NCBI GenBank assembly: GCA_963575745.1
Contig: CAUYUJ010007269.1
Span: forward strand, 167,501-231,500
Origin: Prorocentrum cordatum
Lineage: Eukaryota > Sar > Dinophyceae > Prorocentrales > Prorocentraceae
Direction of reading: 5' to 3'
DNA: 64,000 nucleotides
Part shown: piece by piece, positions 32,197 to 43,485 of the stretch
Layout of the letters: the number at the start of each line of letters is the position of its first letter
Position numbering within the stretch: position 1 is the stretch's first letter
Program-made: the position numbers and the translations under genes
Notes under the pieces: model-generated
The model's input: the letters and a program-made list of their open reading frames with translations, nothing else
Told to the model about the DNA's origin: nothing
Databases searched by the model: none

Positions 32197-32698
32197 GGCC
32201 AGCGTGGTACTGTCAGTGCAGCTCACAGCACATGCTCGAGTCTCGAGCGCAAAAGCGTCGGCGCCAGTGCCCTGTGCCCGCCTTCTGGGGCAGGCGAGCA
32301 CCAAGAGATCTCCAGCCAAAACTGGCTGCAGCGGGCTGGAGCTTGGAACAGGAGGAGTGGTATCGGCAGGAGCAGGGATATCGGATGAGGGTGAGGAGTA
32401 AGGGCAAGTGGATGGGACTAAAGTGCTCGTAGCCCGTTGTGGGGGGAATATGGAGAGGGCAAATGGCGTCCGCGGCCCATCGGACCAACGTCACCGGCCT
32501 GAACGGTCTTTGTCTCATTCCAGAAGCTTTTCCCGAATCATTGGTACCTGGCAATGGCATGGCAGGCTCCAAAGACATCTGAGACCCCACAACCGAGAAT
32601 TCCCAGAACTTGGTTTCACACGCACGGCCTCTGGCGCGATCAAGAAGTGGTGCAGCCGAAATGCAAATCGAGTGCAGGATATGAGTTGCCTATAAGGC
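32197..32698. other. 5' flank of gene 1, unassigned
   Basis: TGCACTGACAG 19 bases upstream of the ATG could be a trans-splice acceptor. No spliced-leader relic is present here, unlike gene 2. The rest shows no supported feature. Confidence 0.35.
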
Positions 32699-32699
32699 A

Positions 32700-32905
32700 T
32701 GAAGGGACCGCACCGAACCGAGAACCGGGAACCGTGACCGAACCGGACCGAACCGGTCCAAAACCAGGAACGTAGAAAACCGAACCGGACCGAACCGAAT
32801 TCATTCAGAACCGAACCGGCGAGGACCGAACCGAACCAGAACCGGAACCGAACCGGAACCGGGCGGCCCCTGAGCCGAACCGACGGGAACCGAACCGAAC
32901 CCCTT
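32700..32905. repeat. ACCGAACCGG-type repeat, left layer
   Basis: Dense GAACCGAACCGG and AACCGGGAACCG words. A matching layer in the same orientation lies at 35765-35970. Confidence 0.92.
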
Positions 32906-32995
32906 TCCCCTCTGGTCCGGACCCCAGGACCCCGATGACCCCCAGGACTCCGGGACCCCGATGACCCCAGAACCTCCCGAAGATTCCCGCGACCC

Positions 32996-33090
32996 CTCCT
33001 CCTCTTCCTCCTTCTCCTCCTCCTCCTCCTCGTCCTCCTCCTCCTCCTCCTCCTCCTCCTCCTCCTCCTCCTCCTCCTCCTCCTCCGCTT
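32996..33090. repeat. (TCC)n tract, left
   Basis: Polypyrimidine TCC run of the kind seen at 35560-35730. Confidence 0.95.
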
Positions 33091-33144
33091 CCTCCTCCTC
33101 CTCGACGGCGGCAGCGTCGGCGGGCGCGGGCGTCGGCAAGCGTC

Positions 33145-33176
<32 letters not shown>

Positions 33177-33254
33177 GGGGGCCGCGGGGGAGCCCCGGGG
33201 GGGCCCCTGGCGACCCTCCTGGCAGCCCCCCTGGCGACCCCCCTGGCGACCCGC

Positions 33255-33285
<31 letters not shown>

Positions 33286-33324
33286 GCGGCGGCGGCGGCG
33301 ACAGCGACAGCGACTTCGACCCCC

Positions 33325-35450
33325 CTCGCGGGTGCGAGCCCCCTGGCGGGCGCGACCCCCCTGGCGGGCGCGACCCCCATGGCGGGTGCAACCCCCCTGG
33401 CGGACGCAACCCCCCTGGCGGGTGCAACCCCCCTGGCGGGTGCAACCCCCCTGGCGGGCGCAACCCCCCTGGCGGGTGCAACCCCCCTGGCGGGTGCAAC
33501 CCCCCTGGCGGGTGCAACCCCCCTGGCGGGTGCAACCCCCCTGGCGGGTGCAACCCCCCTGGCGGGTGCAACCCCCCTGGCGGGTGCACCCCCCCTGGCG
33601 GGCGCAACCCCCCTGGCGGGTTGCCACCCCCCTGGGCGGTTTGCAAGCCCCCTGGCGGGTTTTGAAATGGTCGCCCCCTGGCGGCGCAAACCCACTCGTC
33701 GGGGCGGCGTTCTGCAACCCCCCTCGCGGGTGCAACCCCCCTGTGCGGAGGACGCGCACAACCCCCCTGGCGGGTGCAACCCCCCTGGCGGGGGCAAACC
33801 CCCTGGCGGGTGCAACCCCCCCGGCGGGGCGCAACCCCCATTGGCGGGCGCAACCCACCTGGCGGGTGCAACCCCCCTGGCGGGCGCAACACCCTGAGCC
33901 TGGCGGGTGCAACCCCCCTGGCGGGTGCAACCCCCCTGGCGGGTGCAACTCCCCTGGCGGGTGCAACCCCCCTGGCGGGCGCGACCCCCCTGGCGGGTGC
34001 AACCCCCCTGGCGGGCGCAACCGCCCTGGCGGGTGCAACCCCCCTGGCGGGTGCAACCCCCCTGGCGGGTGCAACCCCCCTGGCGGGCGCAACCCTCCTG
34101 GCGGGTGCAACCCCCCTGGCGGGCGCAACCCCCTTGGCGGGCGCAACCCCCCTGGCGGGCGCAACCCCCCTGGCGGGTGCAACCCTCCTGGCGGGTGCAA
34201 CCCCCCTGGCGGGTGCAACCCCCCTGGCGGGCTGCGACACCCCTGGCGGGCGCGACCCCCCTCGCGGGTGTAACCCCCCTGGCGGGCGCAACCCCCCTGG
34301 CGGGTGCAACCCCCCTGGCGGGCGCAACCCCCTTGGCGGGCGCAACCCCCCTGGCGGGTGCAACCCCCCTGGCGGGTGCAACCCCTCTGGCGGGCGCAAC
34401 CCCCCTGGCGGGTGAAACCCCCCTGGCGGGCGCGACCCCCCTGGCGGGCGCGACCCCCAGGACGGATTGCAAACCCCCCTGGAGGGCGCAAACCCCACTG
34501 GCGGGTAGCTGCAAACCCTCCTGGCGGGCGCGACCCCCTTGGCGGGTGCAACCCCCCTGGCGGGTGGACCCCCCTTTGGCGGAGTGCAACCCCCCTGCGC
34601 GGGTTGCTTGCAAACCCCCTGGCGGGTGCAAACCCCCCTGGCGGTGTGCAACCCCCCTGGGCGGGCGAAAACCCCAAATGGCGGATGCGACCCCCTGGCG
34701 GGTGCAACCCCCCTGGCGGGTGCAACCCCCCTGGCGGGTGCAACCCCCTGGCGGGCGCAACCCCCCTGGCGGGTGCAACCCCTGGCCGGCGCAACCCCCC
34801 TGGCGGGCGCAGCCCCCTGGCGGGTGCAACCCCCTGGCAACCCCCCTGGCGGGTGCAACCCCCCTGGCGGGCGCAACCCCCCTGGCGGGTGCAACCCCCC
34901 TCGCGGGTGCAACCCCCCTGGCCTGGCGGGCGCAACCTCCCTGGCGGGTGCAACCCCCCTGGCGGGTGCAACCCCCCTGGCGGGTGCAACCCCCCTGGCG
35001 GGTGCAACCCCCCTGGCGGGCGCAACCCCCCTGGCGGGTGCAACCCCCCTGGCGGGTGCGACCCCCCTGGCGGGTGCAACCCCCTGGCGGGTGCAACCCC
35101 CCTGGCGGGTGCAACCCCCCTGGCGGGTGCAACCCCCCTGGCGGGCGCAACCCCCCTGGCGGGCGCAACCCCCCTGGCGGGTGCAAACCCCCCTGGCGGG
35201 CGCAACCCCCCTGGCGGGCGCAACCCCCCTGGCGGGCGCAACCCCCCTGGCGGGTGCAACCCCCTGGCGGGTGCAACCCCCCTGGCGGGCGCAACCCCCC
35301 TGGCGGGTGCAACCCCCTGGCGGGTGCAACCCCCCTGGCGGGTGCAACCCCCCTGGCGGGTGCAACCCCCCTGGCGGGCGCAACCCCCTGGCGGGCGCAA
35401 CCCCCCTGGCGGGTGTAACCCCCCTGGCGGGTGCAACCCCCCTCGCGGGC
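33325..35450. repeat. 18 bp minisatellite, roughly 115 copies
   Basis: Unit ACCCCCCTGGCGGGTGCA, with TGCA/CGCA as the main variant and occasional 1-base indels. Because 18 is a multiple of three and few stop codons can arise, all reading frames stay open for up to about 1000 codons on both strands. The hexapeptide frames (PARGVA-like on the minus strand, GCNPPG-like on the plus strand) are therefore not evidence for a protein. Near 33620-33770 and 34440-34690 the unit is more diverged, giving internal landmarks. Confidence 0.97.
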
Positions 35451-35559
35451 GCGACCCCCCTCGGGGCTGCGACCCCCCTCGGGGCTGCGACCCCCTTCGG
35501 GGCTGCGACCCCCGTCGGGGCACGTCGCTGGAGGGCCTCGCGCCTCCACGCCTCCACGT

Positions 35560-35730
35560 TTCTCCTCCTGCTCCTCCTCCTCCTTCTCCTCCTCGTCGTC
35601 CTCCTCCTCCCTCCTCCGCCTCCGCCTCCGCCTCCGCCTCCGCCTCCTCCTCCTCCTCCTCCTCCTCCTCCTCCTCCTCCTCCTCCTCCTCCTCCTTTTT
35701 CCTCCTCCTCCTCCTCCTCCCTTTTTTTCA
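35560..35730. repeat. (TCC)n tract, right
   Basis: TCC run containing a short CCGCCT stretch (about 35620-35645). Confidence 0.95.
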
Positions 35731-35764
35731 AACTGGGTCGTCGCTTACGCAAACGGGGCGCCCA

Positions 35765-35970
35765 ACGTCGCACGTGACCAATCGGGCCGAACCGAACCGG
35801 AGCGGCCACTCGAACCGAACCGAACCGGTCGGACCCAACCGCGCGAAAACCGGAACCGAACCGAACCGGCGGCAGGCCCAAGCCGAACCGGCCGAAACCG
35901 GACCGATGCCAAACCGAACCGGCCAAGCAAAACCGACCCGACTGCAGAACCGGACCGAACCGAACCGAGC
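35765..35970. repeat. ACCGAACCGG-type repeat, right layer
   Basis: CGAACCGAACCGGACC words in the same orientation as the left layer. Confidence 0.92.
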
Positions 35971-35983
35971 CGATCCCTTCATG

Positions 35984-36500
35984 ATAAGGGGCCCTCTTGT
36001 GTCCTCGGACCCCGCGATCTCATACAGACTGAGACTGAGAGGGGCTCGAGAGGGCCCAATGGGCTCTTGGACACCTCCACGCTCCACGGGGCCATGTTGA
36101 GCCCTCCCTGATAAAGTGATGTGGCTTGAATTTTGGCCGCAACGATACCTTGGCCAAGTTGGACTGGGAACTCATAGAAACCCGCCAGAATCAAAGGTTT
36201 GAGTTACGTCGTTTGGGCATTCTTTCTGGTGGGCTAGTTGGCAGCCGTGAACCCCAAACAGCTCTTCATGACAACCAACATGTGGCGCAATCTGGTAGAT
36301 ACAATCAATGTGAGGCAATATGTTTGGTGCGCACCATTACAGGGCGATGCAAAGCAATGCAAGGGAGTCCAGCCTCATGTGAAGGAAGGCAACGCAACGC
36401 AAAGCGGTTCGCATCGACGCAGAGTCATGCCAAGAACGCAATACGCAAGCTTCATGACTCAGGAGCCCAACGAGCTATTGCCACTATACACATTACAAAC
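35984..36500. other. Unassigned
   Basis: Short words such as GCAATGCAAGGGAGTCC and GCAACGCAACGCAAAGC recur near 36350-36420. No exon supported. Confidence 0.35.
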
Positions 36501-37450
36501 CCACAGTCCCGTAATCCCTGCGAGCCGTAGGAGTCTCATAAGCCCGTCAACCCCTTCTAACCATCCACGGCTTCCAACCCCTTTGCTAGACCAGAAGATC
36601 TGATAAACCGTATATGACGCATACAACGTACACGCTCTAGAAACATTGTAAACCTCAGTAGCCCTCGAAACACTAAGAGGCCCCAGTAGCAGTAGCCTCA
36701 TAGTACTTAGAGAAACGATATGCCTTATGAGCCCTGCGAGCTGCGAGCCCTAGCTACATTATCGGCCCGATAAGCCCAATGAGCCCGAGGAGTTCTACAA
36801 GCACGAATTCCGCCGAACTCTGTCTTCCGAGCTGGGGCTCGACGATCGTGGAACATACAAATGCGACGGGGGGGCTGGGCAAGCGCGCGCACAGGCACGC
36901 GCCATCTTAATTATTTGGTTCGCCAGTCCGGTGTTCTATGACAGCGGATGTTCATATTATGAGCGGCGCTCCTGGGTAGTTATGTCAAGGGGTTTAGGGG
37001 GGGCGCTTGGCTACATAAGCCCCATACGTCATGCCTGCGATATAAGTCATGCGAATCACATCAGCCCGATGAGCCCTGTAATCTCCATAAGGTCCTGAAG
37101 CCCTAGAGGTCGCATGAACGCAAAAGCCTTTTAAGCCTTTTAAGTCTTAGAAGTCACATGAGCCCTAGAATCCCGATCAGCCTTGCGAGCGGTGCATGCC
37201 TCTACGACGTATATACCTTGTAAGCCTCACAAGCCATCAAGGCCAACAAGCAGGATAAGCCAGATAAGTAGGCGCCCTAGAACATGTATCAGCCCTTCAG
37301 GCCCTTTGCGCCCTACAACCAGTGTAAGCTTTCCCTACACGCATGATGAGCCGAAACAGCTCCGTGAGCCCCATGAGCCCTTGTGACCCCTACACGTCCT
37401 ATCAGCCCTACAAGCTTCGCGACACCCACAAGCCCCATAGAGTCGATAAG
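36500..37450. repeat. Degenerate ATAAGCCCTATGAGCCC array
   Basis: Irregular ~9-18 bp words ending in AGCCC (TAAGCCC, TGAGCCC, CAAGCCC) fill much of the interval. 36830-36990 is a non-repetitive island. A second block with the same words and orientation is at 42120-42480, on the other side of the large satellite. Confidence 0.65.
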
Positions 37451-39025
37451 ACAAGTCGCCATGTTGGCCTCAAACATAAAAGCGATTACTTCACCCTGGT
37501 CGAGACGATCTAGAAGCCGGCATTGCATTGGATGTTTGTTAAGTGCACAATTCAGAACTCTCAGTGCCCGCGCGGCGGCTGCGCGCGCGCACAGTGATCT
37601 GCACCCTTGCATGTCCCTCCATTGAAATTCGGCTTCTTCGCTGTTGAATACAAGTGCTTCCGTAATGGTGGCCGATTCGATCTCCCGCGTTGCGCGATGT
37701 GCACGCGTGCATCATGGGCGCTCCGGAACTCCCCATGCGCGCGCGTCGCGCGTTGGGACGTCTGCGTTGCCCATATCACGGATATCGGGGCCTTTGCACA
37801 GCTACTGACGTGGGCCGCGAACAGCGATTGTGTCCAAGTCAAAACGCGCGTTGCCCTCACACATAGTTTCTAACGTAGCTGAAAAAAAGTTGCATTCCCG
37901 AGTTAGTGCCATGGCACATGATTCCGATGCAACAGCCATAGGGGAAGCTCTCGTTCATCGTCGTGCCCATGTCACAACCATCGCGCAAATAATCCCGATG
38001 AGCCAACCATGGGAAAATGACCTCGCCCACGCATCCTCTGCGCGCAGAAAGCCGACGAGGGCCAGAAGGCGAAAGCTGCAATTGCGAACTCGGAGCCGCG
38101 CACTGAACATGCGGAAAACAACCTGATTGCAGACTGGACGTTGGCCACCAAGTCGCAACCCACCAGAGTGGCAATCGGGTGGCCCCTCGGGCATGGGACG
38201 CGCGAAGACCGTCAGCTCACGCAGTCGACCTCGGATGTTCGCCGTGCCAGGTGGTCCGCGCCGTGCCCTCTTCCGCTAGGCTGCCCACGACGCTGCGCGC
38301 ATGTGGCGGCGCGCCGACCTGCTCTCGACCACTGCGCGCGCGCGTCTGCCAGGACATGCATGTATATCTATGTATAGCAACAGGGCGTCGCAGCCGATGC
38401 CTGAGATGCCCAATCATCCGAACAGTTACGGAACGAAGTAAAAAACGGGAGCCATGAAGGCATCGTCATCTTCCCGCTGGAACCGCGAAACAGGTTCCAC
38501 GACCGACCGCTGACGCCGCTCCCGAAGGTAGGATGGGCCGAGCTCCTTGCGCGCTAATGCACAATCCCGACCACATCTTGAGCTCGGCGATGAGCGATGT
38601 CTCGCGCTCGCTCCAGAACAGCTGCGCACTGCGCCAGCGACCGTTCGACCTTCGCCTGGCTATGCGTTCAGCATCGCACTAGGAACGTCGATGCGCTCGC
38701 CACAGTCCTGGCGACCACGCGATCAACAATCCCATGTCGAACTAACGCTGAAGGGGAGCTGGGTAAGCGGGAGGAACGAACTTCGACTGAAGCGCCCAGC
38801 CACCAGCCGCGAGCATGCGTAGCATCACACGCCCAGGACTGGCGACCATAATTGAACATGCTCCAGTGCCCACATTACATCGACCATGCGCCCTTCCCCG
38901 CGACCGCGCACCCATCGCAGGCAGCGCGCGCGCCGAGGTCATGATAATGCTCACCGCCACGCGCGGAGATGTCATCGAAGGCGAGCGTTCCGCCGCCTGC
39001 CGATGTGACCGCTAGCGCCCAGTGC
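37451..39025. other. Unassigned, CpG-rich; possible decayed satellite
   Basis: AATTCAGAACTCTCAGTGCC near 37550, followed by GCGCGCGCGC, resembles the GAACTCTCAGCGCGCGCACG segment of the satellite at 40-42 kb, suggesting one diverged unit. No exon supported elsewhere in the interval. Confidence 0.35.
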
Positions 39026-39029
39026 TGCG

Positions 39030-39122
39030 CAATACTTCATGCATCGCGCATCACCCATGCATCGCGCATCCATGATGCATCATGTGACATGCACCATGCA
39101 TGCATGCATGCATGCATGCGCC
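39030..39122. repeat. ATGC-rich microsatellite
   Basis: CATGCATCGCGCATC words followed by a CATGCATGCATGCATG run. Confidence 0.9.
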
Positions 39123-39147
39123 ATGTGTGCGTACAAAAACACGCGCA

Positions 39148-39385
39148 TTCAGGTACGATTCAGGTGTCATTCAGGTACATTCAGGTCCATTCAGGTACCA
39201 TTCAGGTCTATTCAGGTGCATTCAGGTACCATTCAGGTGTATTCAGGTACATTCAGGTACCACTCAGGTGTATTCAGGTGTCATTCAAGTGCATTCAGGT
39301 GCCATTCAGGTGTATTCAGGTCCATTCAGGTGTATTCAGGCGCACTCAGGTACCATTCAGGTGTATCCAGGTGTCTTGCATGTGC
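39148..39385. repeat. 10 bp minisatellite ATTCAGGTAC
   Basis: About 23 copies of ATTCAGGTNC/ATTCAGGTGT with period near 10 bp. Confidence 0.95.
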
Positions 39386-40040
39386 ATAAGCAGTGCAACT
39401 TGTACAGGTGTGGCAGGGGGGCATCGCGTTGAAACGCAGGCCCGCGCCATCAAACGCGCCTCGCGCAACGCTGGGCCCCGCGAGCGCGAGCGCGGCGCCG
39501 CCGCCCAGCCCCGCCGCATGCCGCCCTCCGCGACGGAGCCAGGAGCGCGCGACACGTCTCGACGCCTCAGCGCGCGCCGCGCCCCGACGAGTGCGCGCGC
39601 ATGGCGGCGGCGCCGAGAGGCGCGTCCATGGGCCCATGGCGGGCGGGATTCGGCGCGCACGACGGTGGGTGGGGGCGGCGCGACATCGGGCAGCGTGTCC
39701 GCTGAATCCGTGCTAGTTGGGTGTCGCCAGCGTTGGGTGTCACGCGGGCGGCCGTTTGGGCTGGCCCCTGGGCAAGCGCTCGGGCCAAGCCGTTAGTATT
39801 GTTTCTAGTATACCCAGCAGGAGCCGGCCTGTTTTCCCGCAAACTCATGACCCTCGACGGGGCGTGGCATCGGGCCAAATCCACGCCGCCCTGGCTCCGC
39901 CCGCCTGGCTGCGCTCGGCAAGAGCGCGAAGTGGCCCCGCGCGGGCTGCTGCCCCTGCACTTTCATTTGCCACGCGAAACGTGGCAAGGCCGCCATGGCC
40001 CACGATCTCGCGGGCGCCGCCCGCCGCGCAGGTCACCCGA
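39386..40040. other. Unassigned GC-rich sequence
   Basis: Frames of 60-275 codons exist in several registers, all Arg/Ala/Pro-rich as expected from GC content. None is supported. Confidence 0.35.
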
Positions 40041-40044
40041 CATC

Positions 40045-42065
40045 AGCCTGGTGGGGCCACTTTGGTTGTCAGGACAACATGGCACCTATTCTATTGTGGA
40101 CAATGCAGAACTCTCAGCGCGCGCACGCGCGCCGCGGGTAACCATGGTCACCCGCGCGCCCACTCGCGCGCGGAGGATTCTGCTGTGTGTCCAGGTCAGG
40201 GAAACCACAGGGAAAACGCATGTTAACTTGGAAATCCAATCGATCACCGTTAAGGGTTCACTTTAGTTTCCAGGCCAACATGGCGACCTTTACGCATCGT
40301 GGGCAATAAGAAATCTCCCGAGCGAGCGGCGAGCGCGGCGGGTGACCCACCCGCCGCGCGGGTCACCCGAAATCCGCCTGGTGACCGTAAAGGGCCCACT
40401 TTAGTTCCCAGGCCAACATGGCAACTTTGCATTGTGGACAATGCGGAACTCTCCACGCGCGCACGCGCGCGCGCGTGACCATGGTCACCCGCGCGGCCAC
40501 TCGCGCGCGGAGCGCGCTACATCGCCTGACTCAGAAATGTTAGGAAAACGCCAAAAGCGCATGTTAACTTGGAAATCCAATTGATCACCGTTAAGGGTTC
40601 ACTTTAGTTTCCAAGCCAGAATGGCCACTTTTACATTGTGGAGAATACAGAATCTCCCCAGCGAGTGCGGCGGGTGACACACCCGCCGCGCGGGTCACCC
40701 GAAATTCGCTTGGTGACCGTTAAGGGTTCACTGTAGTTTCCAACACAGCGACTCTTCTAGTGTTTACAATGCTGAATTGCTCACGTGCGCACGCACGCCG
40801 CGGGTCGACGCGGGTGACCATGGTCACTGGTCACCCGCGGGCCCACTCGGGAGGGTTTGGCATGTTCATGATCGGGGAGATCACTGGAAAAACGCATGTT
40901 AACTTGGAAATCCAATCGATCACCGTTAAGGGTTCACTTTAGTTTCCAGGCCAACATGGCGACTTATACATTGAGGACAACAAGAAGTCCCCCTAGCGAG
41001 TGGCGAGCGCGGCGGGTGGCGCACCCGAGATCCGCTTTGCTACCGTTAAGAATTCGTCTTCGTTCCCAGACTAACATGGGCGATATGTTTGTTTTCTGTT
41101 GTGTGCAATGCAGAACTCTCAGCGCGCGCACGCGCGCGGGTAACCATGGTCACCAGCGCGCCCACTCGCGCGTGGAGGGTTTGGCATGTTCTTGGTCGGT
41201 GAAATCATTGTGAAAACTCATGTTAACTTGGAAATTCAATCGATCACCGTTAAGGGTTCACTTTAGTCTCCAGGCCAACATGGCGACTTATACATTGTGG
41301 ACAACATGAAATGGCCCTAGCGAGCGGCGGGCGCGGCGGGTGACCCACCGCGCGGGTCACCCGAAATCCGTTTGGTGGTATTTAAGAATTCGCTCTTTTT
41401 TCCCAGACCAACATGGCGACCATTCTATGGAACTCCCCCCACGCGCCCGCGCGCGGGTGACCATGGTCACCCGCGCGGCCGCTCGCACGTGGAGGGCTTA
41501 GCATGTTCTTCTTGGTCGACATTAGCAAAAAAAACGCATGTTAACTTGGAAATCCAACCTGTCACCGGTAAGGGTTCACTTTAGTTTCCAGGCCAGCATG
41601 GCAACTTATACATTGTGGATAATAAGAAACCTCCCTAGCGACCTAGCGAGCGACGAGCGCGGCGGGTGACCAACCCTGTGCGGGTCACCCGAGATCCGTT
41701 CGGTGACCATTAAGGGCCCACTTTGATTCCCAGACCAACATGGCGACCTGTCTAGTCTTAGTCTGGACAATTGTCTTCACGCGCGCACGCGCGCGGGTGA
41801 CCGTGGTCACCCGTGCGCGCCCTCGTGCGTGGAGGGCTCTGAACTGTCCGAATCAGGCATAATGGAAAAACGCATGTTAGCTTGGAATTTCAATCGGCCA
41901 CCATAGAGTTCACTTTAGTTTCCAGGCCAACATGGCAGCTCTTCCATGGCGGTCAATGCAAAACTGTCCGCGCGCGCACCCTGATGACACGCGTCGCCCC
42001 GCCCGCGCCCGTTGGTCACCATGCAAGTTTACATCTTGGTTTCTAAGCCAACATGGCGGCGACGC
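40045..42065. repeat. ~335 bp dimeric satellite, palindrome-rich, about 6 units
   Basis: Two alternating half-units share a CACTTTAGTTTCCAGGCCAA junction (near 40260, 40390, 40600, 40935, 41260, 41580, 41725, 41910). Half-unit one carries GGGTGACCATGGTCACCC, part of a perfect palindrome reaching 28 bp at 41450-41477, plus ACGCATGTTAACTTGGAAAT. Half-unit two carries an inverted repeat CGGGTGACCC...GGGTCACCCG. GCGCGCAC alternating purine-pyrimidine runs sit next to the palindromes. No coding potential. Confidence 0.92.
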
Positions 42066-42119
42066 ACAGTTCTCCGCCAACGCCAAATAACGAGTACCAT
42101 CTAACCCACACGGGCCCTA

Positions 42120-42480
42120 TGGCCCACGCATCACACATATCAGTCTTGTGAGCCTCCTAAACCGTCTAAGCCTTACCAGCCGCATACGCCAGATATGCCC
42201 AATGACCCCATGGAAGCGCGATAAGCCCTCTAGACAAGATTGGGCTGATATTCCTCGTACGCCCGTCAGGCCCTATGAACCTATGAACCAGCCCTATGAG
42301 CTTCATGTCAAGTATCGGCACGATAAGCCCCGCCACCACCCCGATTGGTCCCATACGCCATATCCGCCTTATAAGCCTTACAATCTCGATTCGCAGATAC
42401 GGTTCTGAAAACTTGCATGCCGTCGAGGCCCCATGAGCCCCCATGAACCCTACAAGGGAGACTGGTGATCCCCATAGACC
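42120..42480. repeat. Second AGCCC array
   Basis: TAAGCCC, TGAGCCC and CATACGCC words as at 36.5-37.45 kb, same orientation. Confidence 0.6.
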
Positions 42481-43227
42481 CCACTAGCAAAGGAAACCCT
42501 CTGCGCAGCATCGGCATTGGGAGCTCAATGATTGATGCGCCACGCAAGCCCCAGCCCAGAAGCACCATTAGCCTTTGAAGTGGCCTACGCCCTCTACTCA
42601 TCTTTATTTGCTAGCTTCCCTTGAGCCCTACGGGCGGCGATGAGGCGGCGACCGCGATAGCGCAAACAGAGCCTCCAGACCCACGCCCGCACCCAGCTTT
42701 GTAGAAACCAACTGGGGCACCCGAAATGCAAACACTGCTTGGGGAGCAAAGCTAACATCACTCTGCGCGCGCTGCAATGCGCGGGCGTGCACTCGACGGC
42801 GGCGGCGGCGACGGGCAGATGCAGAAAGGCGGGTTTGCCTGCGATCGGGTTCTTCCGCAACCTCGCTGAGTCCTCGCTGCGCGAGCTGAATTGCTCGTCG
42901 TCTGGATCCGCATCTCAAGCGCGGCTGACTGTCAGACTGGGGTTCTGGGGCGCGCTCTGAGCGACCGCCGTGCGACAGGAGAGGCGGCGGGGGACGGATG
43001 AGGGAGTGCAAAGGAGCACGAGAGGACCGAAATGGAAACACGAGGGGAGCGTAGGGCCATGAAGAAACAGGGAAGAGGGACATGAGGGAGGGGGGAGCAA
43101 CAACGAGTGAGAGGAAGAGAGGGTGGAGGGGAGGAGGCAAGAGAAAGGGAGAACATGAGGATAGAGGGAGGGAACAGGGAAGGTCAGAAACGTGCGCGGC
43201 CGAACTTGCAGCATGCCCCCGCTCAGA
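42481..43227. other. Unassigned
   Basis: 42590-42960 contains overlapping Arg/Ala-rich frames; 42985-43190 is purine-rich (GGGAGG, GAGAGG). No exon supported. Confidence 0.35.
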
Positions 43228-43485
43228 TCAAGGATAGTTCACCGAATACACCTGCCCCACGTAACTCGTATGATCGGCATCCTGAAGGTCATCTACGGCA
43301 ATGGCCACGTGTGCTTTCCGCTCCACCAAACGCAATGCTATCCGCAATGACTTGACCCGCCTCGCGAAGAATCTGCACCTGTACCTCGTCACAATAAGAT
43401 CCCTGAACATCTTACGAAAGCGCCTGCGGGTGACGGGGCGCAGCCGCTGATAGAAGTTAGGGTCGGGCACTCGTTTGGGGGGCAT
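43228..43485 (-). CDS. Small basic protein candidate, unrecognised
   Basis: 85 codons from ATG 43485: MPPKRVPDPNFYQRLRPVTR, then an Arg-rich stretch (RRRFRKMFRDLIVTRYRCRF), then AIAVDDLQDADHTSYVGQVY. It has a mixed, protein-like composition in non-repetitive sequence and a plausible ATG, but no family is recognised and no splice or trans-splice signal was identified. It could be an exon or chance. Confidence 0.3.
   Translation of the reverse strand: MPPKRVPDPNFYQRLRPVTRRRFRKMFRDLIVTRYRCRFFARRVKSLRIALRLVERKAHVAIAVDDLQDADHTSYVGQVYSVNYP

Larger units (their letters stand above)
32699..35983. repeat. Composite satellite block with mirrored layers and short terminal inverted repeat
   Basis: The layers run: CCGAA-type repeat (32700-32905), (TCC)n (32996-33090), GC-rich CGTCGT and GGCGAC segment (33100-33310), an 18 bp minisatellite core (33325-35450), (TCC)n (35560-35730), CCGAA-type repeat (35765-35970). 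The outer edges are CATGAAGGGA (32699-32708) and its reverse complement TCCCTTCATG (35974-35983). The symmetry of layer order and the inverted edge suggest one unit that expanded or moved as a block; the TIR is short enough to be chance. Confidence 0.6.

Noticed and set aside
32515-35926. Open frames of about 900-1040 codons on the minus strand, and similar ones on the plus strand
   Set aside because: They are produced by the stop-free 18 bp minisatellite and the flanking TCC and CCGAA repeats; all frames on both strands are open, which a real gene would not show.
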